Below are positions 1-6,642 of a stretch of 6,835 nucleotides of DNA, piece by piece. Origin of the DNA: Chamaesiphon sp. (lineage in GTDB: Bacteria > Cyanobacteriota > Cyanobacteriia > Cyanobacteriales > Chamaesiphonaceae); NCBI GenBank assembly GCA_026786125.1, contig JAJAYU010000271.1, positions 1 through 6,835 on the forward strand, given 5' to 3'. Under the pieces are notes generated by a model, which saw nothing but the letters and a program-made list of their open reading frames with translations, was not told the origin of the DNA and made no database searches. Numbering within the stretch: position 1 is the stretch's first letter; the number at the start of each line of letters is the position of its first letter. The position numbers and the translations under genes are program-made.

Positions 1-2303
1 ACTTGCTCTTTTAGATCTTGACCCTCAAGGACACGACGGCGTTCGGCGTAGATGGCGCGACGTTGATTGTTCATCACTTCGTCGTATTCAAATACCTGCT
101 TGCGGATGTCGTAGTAGTGGGTTTCGACTTTTTTCTGGGCACCTTCGAGGCTATTGGTGAGCATTTTGGACTCAATCGGCATATCTTCTTCGACGCGGAA
201 AGCATCCATGAGGCCACTAACTCGATCGCCACCGAAGATTTGCATCAAGGGATCTTTTAAACTGAGGAAGAACTTAGTGGAGCCTTTATCGCCCTGACGA
301 CCAGCGCGTCCTCGGAGTTGGTTATCTACACGGCGAGATTCATGTCGCTCAGTACCGATAACGTGTAAGCCGCCGTTGGTTAAGACTTCTTCATGCTCGA
401 CTGAGGTAAGCGCGTCGTATTGCTTGCGGATTTCCCGATAGGCATTCCGCAGCTTTTGAATCGCTTCGATCTCTGTTGGTGCTTTCTCACAAGCGACGGC
501 GATGATTTCTTCGGCATCGAGTTCGGATAAACTCCTTTCACCGTAATGTCCGACAGCAAAATTCACTGCATCTTTGAGCAGATCTTCCGTTGCTTTGGAG
601 ATCTCAGTCGGGAAGATATCAGGGGATGCTTTCCAGGTTTTAGCTTTTTTGCCTGGAGCAAAACCTTTGCCCGAAGCTTTGCTCTGCTGGGCGGCGGCTA
701 CTGTGGTAGGACTGAAGTTGCCATCATCTTCAGGCGCAACGATCCGAGGCATCAGGTATTCTCGGACTTTCAACCGTGCCATGTAGTCAGAGTTACCACC
801 CAAGATGATATCAGTACCACGTCCAGCCATGTTGGTGGCGATCGTTACCGCACCTTTGCGTCCAGCTTGAGCGATGATTTCTGATTCCCGCTCAACGTTC
901 TCCGGTTTGGCGTTGAGTAGTTGATGGGGAATCTCTAGTTGATTCAAGAGTTGGGACAGGACTTCAGATTTCTCAATACTAGTGGTACCGACCAATACAG
1001 GTCGTCCAGTATTGTGCATATCCGAGCATTCTTGGGCGACAGCGCGCCATTTGGCTTCTTCGGTTTTGTAGACGACATCGGGGAAGTCATACCGCTGCCG
1101 TACCCGATTGGTGGGCATGACAGTGACCTGGATTTTATAGGTTTTTTCCAGCTCGACTTCTTCGGTTTTGGCGGTACCAGTCATCCCGCCCAATTTAGGA
1201 TAGAGGAGGAAGAAGTTTTGATAAGTAATGGTTGCTAAGGTTTGAGTCTCGTTCTGAATTTTGACTTTTTCCTTGGCTTCAACAGCTTGGTGCAAGCCAT
1301 CACTCCAGCGTCGTCCTGGGAGTACTCGTCCGGTGAATTCATCAACGATCGTAATTTCATCATGAATGATGATGTAATGAACGTCGCGAGTAAATAGTTC
1401 CTTTCCTTTGATTGCATTGAAGATATAATGTGCCCAAGGATCGGCTTCATCATAGAGATCCGTTACACCCAGCAGCCGCTCTGCTTCGGCAAAACCTTCA
1501 TCGGTGAGCAGTACATTTCGGGCTTTTTCGTCTACTTCGTAGTGGTTTTCTTTATTCAAACCACGGGCAATATCTGCCGCTTGGAGATATTTTTCGGTTG
1601 GACGTTCAACCTGACCCGAAATAGTCAACGGAGTCCGCGCTTCATCGATCAAAATCGAGTCTACCTCGTCAATCACGCAGAAGTTAAACGGACGCTGAAC
1701 GACTTCGCCCATTGCTTCCGCCATGTTGTCCCGCAGATAGTCAAACCCCAACTCACTGTTGGTAGCGTAGGTGACATCGCAGTTATAGTTCTTCTTGCCG
1801 TCTGGGGGATTCATGCCTGATTGGATCAGTCCAACCGATAAACCCAAGAAGCGGTGAACTTGTCCCATCCACTCCGCATCCCGTCGTGCCAGATAGTCAT
1901 TCACAGTGATGACGTGAACACCTTTACCTGTAAGGGCGTTTAAATAGGCTGGTAGGGTCGCCACTAGGGTTTTGCCTTCTCCAGTCTTCATCTCGGCAAT
2001 CTGCCCTTCATGAAGCACCATACCCCCTAGCATTTGGACATCGAAGTGGCGTAAGCCCAGGACGCGCTTACCCGCTTCACGGACTACGGCAAAGGCCTCA
2101 GGGAGAAGTTCATCGAGGAGATCTTTTTCTTCCTCATCATTGTTTGCTTGCTCCAGTCTGCGCTTGAATTCTGTGGTTTTCCCTTTGAGTTGTTCGTCAC
2201 TGAGTTGCTGCATTTCTTCTTCTAGCAGCGTGATTTCGGCAACGATCGGTTGATACTTTTTCAGTTTGCGAGCGTTGGGATCGCCAAATAATTTTTTCAG
2301 CAT
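1..2303 (-). CDS. secA: Preprotein translocase ATPase SecA, N-terminal 767 residues (3' end outside window)
   Basis: SecA is the motor ATPase that pushes unfolded preproteins through the SecYEG channel; in cyanobacteria it serves both plasma and thylakoid membranes. The reading frame is open from ATG at 2301-2303 to the left edge with no frameshift. Visible motifs are Walker A GEGKT (residues 108-112), Walker B DEVD (212-215), MTGTA at about 374, NMAGRGTD at 491-498 and the arginine-finger motif [11 protein letters not shown] from about 662. The last residues include [12 protein letters not shown] at the start of the helical scaffold/wing region. A Gly/Ala/Lys-rich insertion at about 524-562, ending [10 protein letters not shown], is as I remember from cyanobacterial SecA and absent from E. 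coli. Cyanobacterial SecA is usually about 930 residues, so about 160 are missing here, including the C-terminal tail. The N-terminus [15 protein letters not shown] matches the family start. No Shine-Dalgarno sequence precedes the ATG. Identity is certain. Confidence 0.98.
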   Translation of the reverse strand, partial: MLKKLFGDPNARKLKKYQPIVAEITLLEEEMQQLSDEQLKGKTTEFKRRLEQANNDEEEKDLLDELLPEAFAVVREAGKRVLGLRHFDVQMLGGMVLHEGQIAEMKTGEGKTLVATLPAYLNALTGKGVHVITVNDYLARRDAEWMGQVHRFLGLSVGLIQSGMNPPDGKKNYNCDVTYATNSELGFDYLRDNMAEAMGEVVQRPFNFCVIDEVDSILIDEARTPLTISGQVERPTEKYLQAADIARGLNKENHYEVDEKARNVLLTDEGFAEAERLLGVTDLYDEADPWAHYIFNAIKGKELFTRDVHYIIIHDEITIVDEFTGRVLPGRRWSDGLHQAVEAKEKVKIQNETQTLATITYQNFFLLYPKLGGMTGTAKTEEVELEKTYKIQVTVMPTNRVRQRYDFPDVVYKTEEAKWRAVAQECSDMHNTGRPVLVGTTSIEKSEVLSQLLNQLEIPHQLLNAKPENVERESEIIAQAGRKGAVTIATNMAGRGTDIILGGNSDYMARLKVREYLMPRIVAPEDDGNFSPTTVAAAQQSKASGKGFAPGKKAKTWKASPDIFPTEISKATEDLLKDAVNFAVGHYGERSLSELDAEEIIAVACEKAPTEIEAIQKLRNAYREIRKQYDALTSVEHEEVLTNGGLHVIGTERHESRRVDNQLRGRAGRQGDKGSTKFFLSLKDPLMQIFGGDRVSGLMDAFRVEEDMPIESKMLTNSLEGAQKKVETHYYDIRKQVFEYDEVMNNQRRAIYAERRRVLEGQDLKEQ

Positions 2304-2352
2304 AGTGGGCAAGCGATGGGGGAGTTTAATTTAAAATATGAGTGCTGAAGTA

Positions 2353-2381
2353 TTTATATCGTTACAGCTTTCTTATCTATT
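2353..2381 (-). promoter_or_regulatory. Weak candidate secA promoter
   Basis: On the minus strand a TATAAA hexamer (2358 to 2353) lies about 50 bp before the secA start codon in an AT-rich stretch. The 17-bp-spaced -35 position reads AATAGA, a poor match. The distance suits a sigma-70 type promoter with a short leader, but similar hexamers are expected by chance here. Transcription from the upstream DUF2834 gene could also supply secA. Confidence 0.25.
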
Positions 2382-2428
2382 TATGGTATCATCCGCGCTT
2401 GATTTATGGGTGAGGGATGCCGAATAGA

Positions 2429-2453
2429 GGGATGGGGGGACGGGGAGATGGGG
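2429..2453 (+). repeat. G-rich run with G-quadruplex pattern
   Basis: Four G-runs (2429-2431, 2434-2439, 2442-2445, 2450-2453) are separated by 2, 2 and 4 bases, which fits the usual four-run G-quadruplex pattern. The GGGGAGAT-like wording resembles the degenerate GGGGAGA heptad repeats scattered in cyanobacterial intergenic DNA, though too few units are present to call a tandem array. The G-rich strand is the template strand for both flanking minus-strand genes. Confidence 0.5.
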
Positions 2454-2482
2454 ATAACAAATTTTCAAGTCTCCAAGTCCCC
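2436..2482. repeat. Imperfect 13-bp inverted repeat between the DUF2834 gene and secA
   Basis: The arms are GGGGACGGGGAGA (2436-2448) and TCTCCAAGTCCCC (2470-2482). Eleven of 13 positions pair, with a two-base mismatch in the middle and a 21-nt loop. It begins about 22 bp after the DUF2834 stop codon, so it could slow or end that transcript. No T-tract follows on the minus strand, so it is not a standard intrinsic terminator. The left arm overlaps the G-rich run. Confidence 0.5.
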
Positions 2483-2504
2483 AATTCAGCAAGGCTATTT
2501 AATT

Positions 2505-2858
2505 TCAGACTACTTGTTCTGGCTGGATGTTGGTGAGCTTGATGTGTCGGGCAAGGAGGAATAGGGGGAAGGTGACGCTGATGGCGACGATGCCGGAGAA
2601 TACGAGGTAGAGCCAGACGTAGCGAACACCGACGCGCTTGCCTTCGATCGCCATGAATATCGATGCAGCGATCGCAATAAACAGCAGATCGTTGGAGAGG
2701 GAAGCGGCGGCAGCATTGACGTAGGCGGCATTGATAAAGTCCATGAAGGAATTATTGGGCTGCTGCATGAAGGCGATGTTATTGATCCAGGTGGCTGGTA
2801 AGGCTAACAAGGCAATTAAGGCATAGATAGCACAAGTGATTTTGTCTGTTGTGGTCAT
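2505..2858 (-). CDS. Small DUF2834-type integral membrane protein
   Basis: This 117-residue protein is mostly hydrophobic and has three likely membrane helices, at about residues 8-27, 54-71 and 79-102. The central sequence resembles DUF2834: a polar FMDFINAAYVNAAAA stretch, then SNDLLFIAIAASIFMAIEG (a helix after an Asn-Asp pair and before a Glu-Gly), and a last helix leading into FPLFLLARH. The usual DUF2834 length is about 100-120 residues, so it looks complete. The family has no established function that I know of, so the product stays a membrane protein of unknown role. The ATG (2856-2858) is the natural start, just before the first helix, but there is no Shine-Dalgarno sequence. It lies 201 bp upstream of secA on the same strand. 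A HIP1 octamer sits inside the gene. Family assignment is from remembered sequence patterns. Confidence 0.85.
   Translation of the reverse strand: MTTTDKITCAIYALIALLALPATWINNIAFMQQPNNSFMDFINAAYVNAAAASLSNDLLFIAIAASIFMAIEGKRVGVRYVWLYLVFSGIVAISVTFPLFLLARHIKLTNIQPEQVV
2668..2675. repeat. HIP1 octamer GCGATCGC
   Basis: A perfect copy of the highly iterated palindrome found across many cyanobacterial genomes lies inside the DUF2834 gene, in an Ala/Ile-rich helix. It supports the cyanobacterial origin of the window. Confidence 0.9.
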
Positions 2859-3155
2859 GGTGATCTAATTATTAAGTAGGGTTCTGAATCTGACGGATGT
2901 TGAGTGAGATACCGACCATTTCCAACTTTTCAGGCATTTGTCAAGAGACCATGACAATTGAGATCGCTGAAATGGCTTAACAGCGTTAAACCCTAGAAAT
3001 TGACCGCGATCCCCCCTTGACGGATTGGGGTAAAGTTTTGTTAGATAGACGTATGCAAGCAATTGTTAATCACTAAATAACTGAATAATAAACTATTTCA
3101 GAACTTAGTAAATCCAAATTAACGATCGTATTTTTAAACAACGTAATTTAGTCAC

Positions 3156-3186
3156 CTGCGATCAAATTATCTATTTGACATCGCAG
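3156..3186. repeat. 12-bp bulged hairpin / inverted repeat upstream of the DUF4912 gene
   Basis: CTGCGAT plus CAAAT (3156-3167) pairs fully with ATTTG (3173-3177) and ATCGCAG (3180-3186). The loop is TATCT and there is a two-base bulge, AC, in the 3' arm. The 3' arm contains the TTGACA box at 3175-3180. It could be a protein-binding palindrome or, in an RNA from further upstream, a stable stem. No T-tract follows. Confidence 0.6.
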
Positions 3187-3205
3187 ACTCTAGAAATTTG
3201 ATAAA
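3175..3205 (+). promoter_or_regulatory. Candidate promoter of the DUF4912 gene
   Basis: TTGACA at 3175-3180 is a perfect -35 consensus. The best -10 match, GATAAA at 3200-3205, has four of six consensus bases but at 19-bp spacing; hexamers at 17-18 bp are worse. Initiation near 3212 would give a leader of about 120 nt before the preferred GTG start at 3333. Support is moderate for the -35 and weak for the pair. Confidence 0.35.
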
Positions 3206-3319
3206 CGGCTTAAATGTAGTTAGTTAGTCAATTAACGAACTGACTGAATAATCGCAATTTTACTAGGTGACACCAAGTGTAGTTGCAAATTTATCAAATT
3301 TGTTAACTACACCTTATGC

Positions 3320-3324
3320 GGAGA
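3320..3324 (+). promoter_or_regulatory. Ribosome binding site that decides the DUF4912 start
   Basis: GGAGA ends 8 bases before GTG at 3333-3335, which is good Shine-Dalgarno spacing. The upstream in-frame GTG at 3267 has no comparable purine run before it. This is the main reason the gene is started at 3333. Confidence 0.6.
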
Positions 3325-3332
3325 TTCGGATC

Positions 3333-4571
3333 GTGACGATAGACAATACATTAGAAGAAATGACTCTCAGACAACTTCGCCGGGTGGCAAGTGCCTGTGG
3401 AGTGTCCCGTTATAGCAGGATGCGGAAATCCCAACTCCTCGAAGAAATTCAGAAAGCTCAGAGTAGTCAATCTACTCATATTTCATCTACACAACTGGAG
3501 GCGCAATTAGCAGTGGAAGCAGGAAAATTTGAACTCGGAGTCGAGGTCGATCTTACGGCTGAAGAATTAGCAGATGTCGATGAAGGATTGGGCGAATTAC
3601 CTGCTGGTTATGGTGATAGTCGGATTGTATTATTACCAAGAGATCCACAATGGGCTTATGCTTATTGGGACATTCCGATCGAACACAAAAACGAGCTACG
3701 TTCTCACGGGGGACAGCAATTAGCATTGCGGATTTATGATGTTACTGATATTAATATCGAGCATCAAAGTCCCCATAGTATCCAAGAATATCCGATCGAC
3801 GAAATGGCGAGAGAATGGTATATTCCCATTCCAGTCAGCGATAGATCTTACACGATCGATATCGGTTATCGTTGTGGTGATGGTCGCTGGTTAGTCCTAG
3901 CGAGATCCGAGTCTGTCGGGATTCCTCCTGTTTATCCTTCAGACTGGATCGAAGATATTTTCATCACCGTACCGTGGGAAGAAGAGCTAGTTGGCAAAAA
4001 ATTTGTCGAGCTAGTTGTACCCCGCAACCAAGCCGCCGAAGCTGGTGCGGCTGCTGTTGATAACGTCACCGAAAAAAATGCCGTCTACAACCGGATCTTC
4101 GGCATGTCCGAATCAACAGAATCCCTGCGGATCAATGGTTCGATCTATGGTTCCATGCAGCAATCACCCCTAGATTCAGTTAGCTCCTTTATCTTCCCAT
4201 CTGGAGCAGGGATGTGGTCGCTACCGACTACTTCTGGCGTAAATATGTCGGGAGTAGGGATGTCAGGGATTGGTATAGATGCAGCCGAACGTCAGCGTCA
4301 ATTCTGGTTGATTGCGGATGCGGAATTGATCGTCTACGGTGCAACTGAGCCAGATGCTACCGTGACAATCGGCGGACGACAAATCAAGCTCAATCCTGAT
4401 GGTACTTTCCGGTACCAAATGTCCTTCCAAGATGGCAACATTGATTACCCGATTATCGCGGTAGCCAAGGATGGCGAACAGCAACGCTCTGTCCACATGA
4501 CCTTCGATCGATCCACCCCTTCCCGCAATACTAATACTAAGGAAGAAGCCGTCGCTGAAAAGTGGTTCTAG
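3333..4571 (+). CDS. Rho_N/SAP-like motif plus DUF4912 domain protein
   Basis: The product is 412 residues from GTG 3333; an upstream GTG at 3267 would add 22 residues and an ATG at 3360 would remove 9. Residues about 10-40 (MTLRQLRRVASACGVSRYSR, then MRKSQLLEEI) form a Rho_N/SAP-like helical motif, which in other proteins often binds nucleic acid. Residues about 96-212 match DUF4912: SRIVLLPRDPQWAYAYWDIP, then LRIYDVTD, a strand-rich core with WYIPIPV, and CGDGRWLVLARSE. A Ser/Gly/Met-rich linker (about 270-315) leads to a C-terminal Ig-like beta module (about 322-392: ELIVYGATEPDATVTIGG, LNPDGTFRYQM, AVAKDG), similar to domains often found in secreted or carbohydrate-active proteins. No signal peptide or membrane helix is seen, so a cytoplasmic site is inferred. 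Function is not established. A terminator follows 35 bp after the stop, so it is probably monocistronic. Confidence 0.85.
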   Translation: MTIDNTLEEMTLRQLRRVASACGVSRYSRMRKSQLLEEIQKAQSSQSTHISSTQLEAQLAVEAGKFELGVEVDLTAEELADVDEGLGELPAGYGDSRIVLLPRDPQWAYAYWDIPIEHKNELRSHGGQQLALRIYDVTDINIEHQSPHSIQEYPIDEMAREWYIPIPVSDRSYTIDIGYRCGDGRWLVLARSESVGIPPVYPSDWIEDIFITVPWEEELVGKKFVELVVPRNQAAEAGAAAVDNVTEKNAVYNRIFGMSESTESLRINGSIYGSMQQSPLDSVSSFIFPSGAGMWSLPTTSGVNMSGVGMSGIGIDAAERQRQFWLIADAELIVYGATEPDATVTIGGRQIKLNPDGTFRYQMSFQDGNIDYPIIAVAKDGEQQRSVHMTFDRSTPSRNTNTKEEAVAEKWF

Positions 4572-4605
4572 CCTGAATTGATGCACTGTAAAGTGATCTA
4601 AACTC

Positions 4606-4644
4606 TCCTGATCGATCCTAGCGATTGATCGGGATTATTTTTTT
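4606..4644 (+). terminator. Intrinsic terminator after the DUF4912 gene
   Basis: A 12-bp stem (4606-4617 with 4623-4634, including two G-T wobbles) closes a 5-nt loop CTAGC. It is followed at once by TTATTTTTTT (4635-4644). It starts 35 bp after the DUF4912 stop codon and before the ABC gene's promoter, so it should separate the two transcripts. A second copy of the 3' arm lies just beyond, at 4645-4656. Confidence 0.85.
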
Positions 4645-4680
4645 GATCGATCGGGATGGTTAGCCGCAGAAAGTTAAAGC

Positions 4681-4689
4681 TGTTATACT
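4681..4689 (+). promoter_or_regulatory. Candidate extended -10 promoter of the ABC exporter gene
   Basis: TGTTATACT combines a TGn extension with TATACT (4684-4689), five of six bases matching the -10 consensus. The -35 region (about 4660-4666, TTAGCCG) is weak, as is common with extended -10 promoters. Initiation near 4696 would give a leader of about 65 nt. The site lies just after the terminator, as expected for an independent unit. Confidence 0.5.
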
Positions 4690-4759
4690 GATTAGCTCCA
4701 ACGAGTCTTCGCCTTGAGCGATTGAAAGCCGCTCCGCTCCTACCTCCGAACTCCCTCAC

Positions 4760-6586
4760 ATGACTGCTACAAAATCTCGTCCTCAAAATCTAGCATCTTC
4801 AGCACTTCCAGATAATGATTGGCGATTATTATTGAAATTAGTTCCTTACGCACAGCGGAGTGGAAAATTATTTACCCTCTCATTTGGATTACTGATCCCG
4901 TTAGCAATTTCCAATGCAATCCAACCATTAATTATTGGGCAGGCAATTTCTAAAATTAGAGGTGAGAAAACCTGGGATTTTGTGAGTGGTTTATCCATGC
5001 TGGATGGATTAAACACTCTAACATTAATCCTAATGGTAACGGTGATTGTTCGATTAATCTTGACTGCAATTCAAGGTTATACCGTCCAACGGATTGGGCA
5101 AAAAATCACCGCAGATATTCGGAATGATTTATTTGATCGAGTCACATCTTTGGCGGTACGGTTCTTTGATCGGACACCTGTGGGCAAGCTGATTACTCGC
5201 TTAACCAGTGATGTTGAAGCCTTAGGGGATGTGTTTACAACTGGTGCAATTGGGATCATCAGCGATCTATTTTCGATCCTGGTGATGATGTATTACATGT
5301 TCACACTTCAGTGGCAAATTGCGCTGATGTTATTAGTGATGTTGATTCCAGTAGCAGCATTAGTAATTTATTTTCAACAAAAATATCGGAAGGCAAATTA
5401 TCGCGGTCGCGAAGAGTTATCGTTACTCAACTCAATGGTGCAAGAAAACGTAGTTGGAATTAGCGTCGTCCAACTATTTAGACGTGAAAAATACAATGCC
5501 GAACTATTTCGGACAGTTCGCGATCGATATATTAAAGAAATCGATAAAACCAACTTTCACGACTCCGCCGTATCTGCAACCCTAGAGTGGATTTCCCTCG
5601 TAGCGATCGCGGGAGTACTATGGTGGGGTGGATTGATGGTACTGGATAAAACCTTAGATTTCGGGACATTAGCTGCATTTATTTTGTATGCTCAAAAACT
5701 ATTTGAACCATTGCGTCAATTCGCCGAAAAATTTACTTCGATTCAATCGGGATTTACTGCTGTAGAACGAATTAGTGATATTCTCAATGAGCCGATCGAA
5801 ATCAAAGATATTGAGGACACTCAGAGTCTAGCTCTAACTCACATTGACGGCGCATCTCAGGGTGAAATTAGATTTGAGCATGTCTGGTTTGCCTACAAAG
5901 ATGATGATTATGTCATTCGCGATTTGGATTTCACGATCAAACCAGGCGAAAAGATTGCTTTAGTCGGCCCCACAGGTGCGGGAAAAAGTTCGATTATTCG
6001 CTTGCTTTGTCGTCTGTATGAGCCTACAAGAGGTCGAATTCTCGTGGATGGCGTAGATATCAAAAAGATCGCCCAAGCCGAACTCCGTCGCTATTTGGGT
6101 GTGATTCTGCAAGATGGTTTCCTCTTTGCGGGGGATGTGCGTGAGAATATTACCCTGGGCGAAAAGTATACCGAAGCTGAAATTCTCTATGCTGCCAAAT
6201 CTACTAATGTTGATCGGTTTATTAGCGAATTGCCCCAAGGTTATGACACCCAATTACGCGAACGAGGTTCCAATTTATCTGCTGGACAAAAACAGTTAAT
6301 TGCCTTTGCGCGATCGGTAATTCGTAATCCCCGTGTCTTAGTCCTCGATGAAGCCACGGCTAGTTTAGATGTGGGTACAGAAGCCTTAGTCCAAGATGCA
6401 CTTGATCGCTTAATTGTCGATCGGACGGCGATTATTATTGCTCACCGTTTATCCACAATCCGTAATGTTGATCGGATTTTTGTGCTCAAGCAAGGTTCAT
6501 TAATTGAGTCTGGTAGTCACGATAAATTGTTGCAGCAAGGCGGCTTGTATGCCAGCTTATATCAACTGCAAATGTTAGGAACGTAG
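4760..6586 (+). CDS. ABC exporter half-transporter (fused permease and ATPase, MsbA/MdlB-like)
   Basis: The 608-residue protein has the standard half-exporter plan: six membrane helices (about 38-60, 84-106, 160-180, 184-205, 272-294, 300-318) then one nucleotide-binding domain. It should act as a dimer in the plasma membrane, using ATP to move a lipid, peptide or drug-like compound; the substrate cannot be read from the sequence. ATPase motifs are all present: A-loop Tyr379, Walker A GPTGAGKSS (403-411, Lys409), Q-loop ILQDGFLF, signature LSAGQ (506-510, Ala for the second-position Gly of LSGGQ, a common variant), Walker B VLVLDE with Asp530 and catalytic Glu531, D-loop SLD and H-loop His562. 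Length is normal for the family and it looks intact. The ATG is the only plausible start, since an in-frame stop lies at 4715-4717. No Shine-Dalgarno sequence is seen; the leader is rich in CTCC instead. Confidence 0.96.
   Translation: MTATKSRPQNLASSALPDNDWRLLLKLVPYAQRSGKLFTLSFGLLIPLAISNAIQPLIIGQAISKIRGEKTWDFVSGLSMLDGLNTLTLILMVTVIVRLILTAIQGYTVQRIGQKITADIRNDLFDRVTSLAVRFFDRTPVGKLITRLTSDVEALGDVFTTGAIGIISDLFSILVMMYYMFTLQWQIALMLLVMLIPVAALVIYFQQKYRKANYRGREELSLLNSMVQENVVGISVVQLFRREKYNAELFRTVRDRYIKEIDKTNFHDSAVSATLEWISLVAIAGVLWWGGLMVLDKTLDFGTLAAFILYAQKLFEPLRQFAEKFTSIQSGFTAVERISDILNEPIEIKDIEDTQSLALTHIDGASQGEIRFEHVWFAYKDDDYVIRDLDFTIKPGEKIALVGPTGAGKSSIIRLLCRLYEPTRGRILVDGVDIKKIAQAELRRYLGVILQDGFLFAGDVRENITLGEKYTEAEILYAAKSTNVDRFISELPQGYDTQLRERGSNLSAGQKQLIAFARSVIRNPRVLVLDEATASLDVGTEALVQDALDRLIVDRTAIIIAHRLSTIRNVDRIFVLKQGSLIESGSHDKLLQQGGLYASLYQLQMLGT
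5603..5610. repeat. HIP1 octamer GCGATCGC
   Basis: This is the second exact HIP1 copy in the window, inside the ABC exporter gene at the fifth membrane helix (VAIAGV). With the CGATCG-rich composition it supports a cyanobacterial source. Confidence 0.9.
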
Positions 6587-6602
6587 ATGTTGCTAACATC
6601 TA
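6584..6602. repeat. 8-bp hairpin overlapping the ABC exporter stop codon
   Basis: TAGATGTT (6584-6591) pairs perfectly with AACATCTA (6595-6602) around a 3-nt loop GCT. The first three bases are the ABC gene's stop codon. On the plus strand six A residues run on from the stem rather than T residues, so it does not fit an intrinsic terminator in either direction. It may still act at the 3' end, between two converging genes only 56 bp apart. Confidence 0.5.
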
Positions 6603-6642
6603 AAAAAGCCAGAAACCCAACTTGAGACTAGCAAAGAAATAG

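Larger units (their letters stand above)
2859..3332. other. Divergent intergenic region (474 bp), AT-rich, no gene seen
   Basis: This region separates the minus-strand DUF2834 gene from the plus-strand DUF4912 gene. The open frames in it, including a 65-codon one on the minus strand at 2865-3062, have no recognisable protein character. It holds a bulged hairpin (3156-3186), a consensus -35 box (3175-3180) and a second TTGACA on the minus strand (2944 to 2939) with no good -10 partner. It also has a C6/G4 stretch (3011-3030) that could form a short stem and a 5-bp inverted repeat CGCTG/CAGCG (2965-2969/2981-2985). Near 3218-3246 GTTAGTTAGTCA is followed by a partly complementary GAACTGACTGAAT. 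Both genes' promoters must lie here unless they are further in. No tRNA-like fold was seen. Confidence 0.7.

Noticed and set aside
506..780. Insertion in SecA as a possible novel domain
   Set aside because: The Gly/Lys-rich segment at about residues 524-562 fits what I recall of cyanobacterial SecA, so it is a lineage trait rather than a new domain.
546..884. Open frame of 112 codons on the plus strand
   Set aside because: It lies wholly antisense to secA, whose motifs are read without interruption on the minus strand; composition is not protein-like.
1428..1820. Open frame of 130 codons on the plus strand
   Set aside because: Antisense to the secA ATPase region; no recognisable domain and explained as a shadow frame.
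3011..3030. C6/G4 stretch that might be a terminator stem
   Set aside because: Only about four base pairs can form and no clean T-tract follows, so it is not listed as a terminator.
2865..3062. Open frame of 65 codons on the minus strand in the intergenic region
   Set aside because: No ribosome binding site, no recognisable motif, and it spans several short inverted repeats; most likely chance.
4263..4586. Open frame of 107 codons on the minus strand
   Set aside because: Antisense to the conserved Ig-like C-terminus of the DUF4912 protein and no independent support.
5960..6253. Open frame of 97 codons on the minus strand
   Set aside because: Antisense to the Walker A to signature region of the ABC exporter; a shadow frame.
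6275..6289. LSAGQ instead of LSGGQ in the ABC signature
   Set aside because: A common functional variant of the signature motif; all other ATPase residues are intact.
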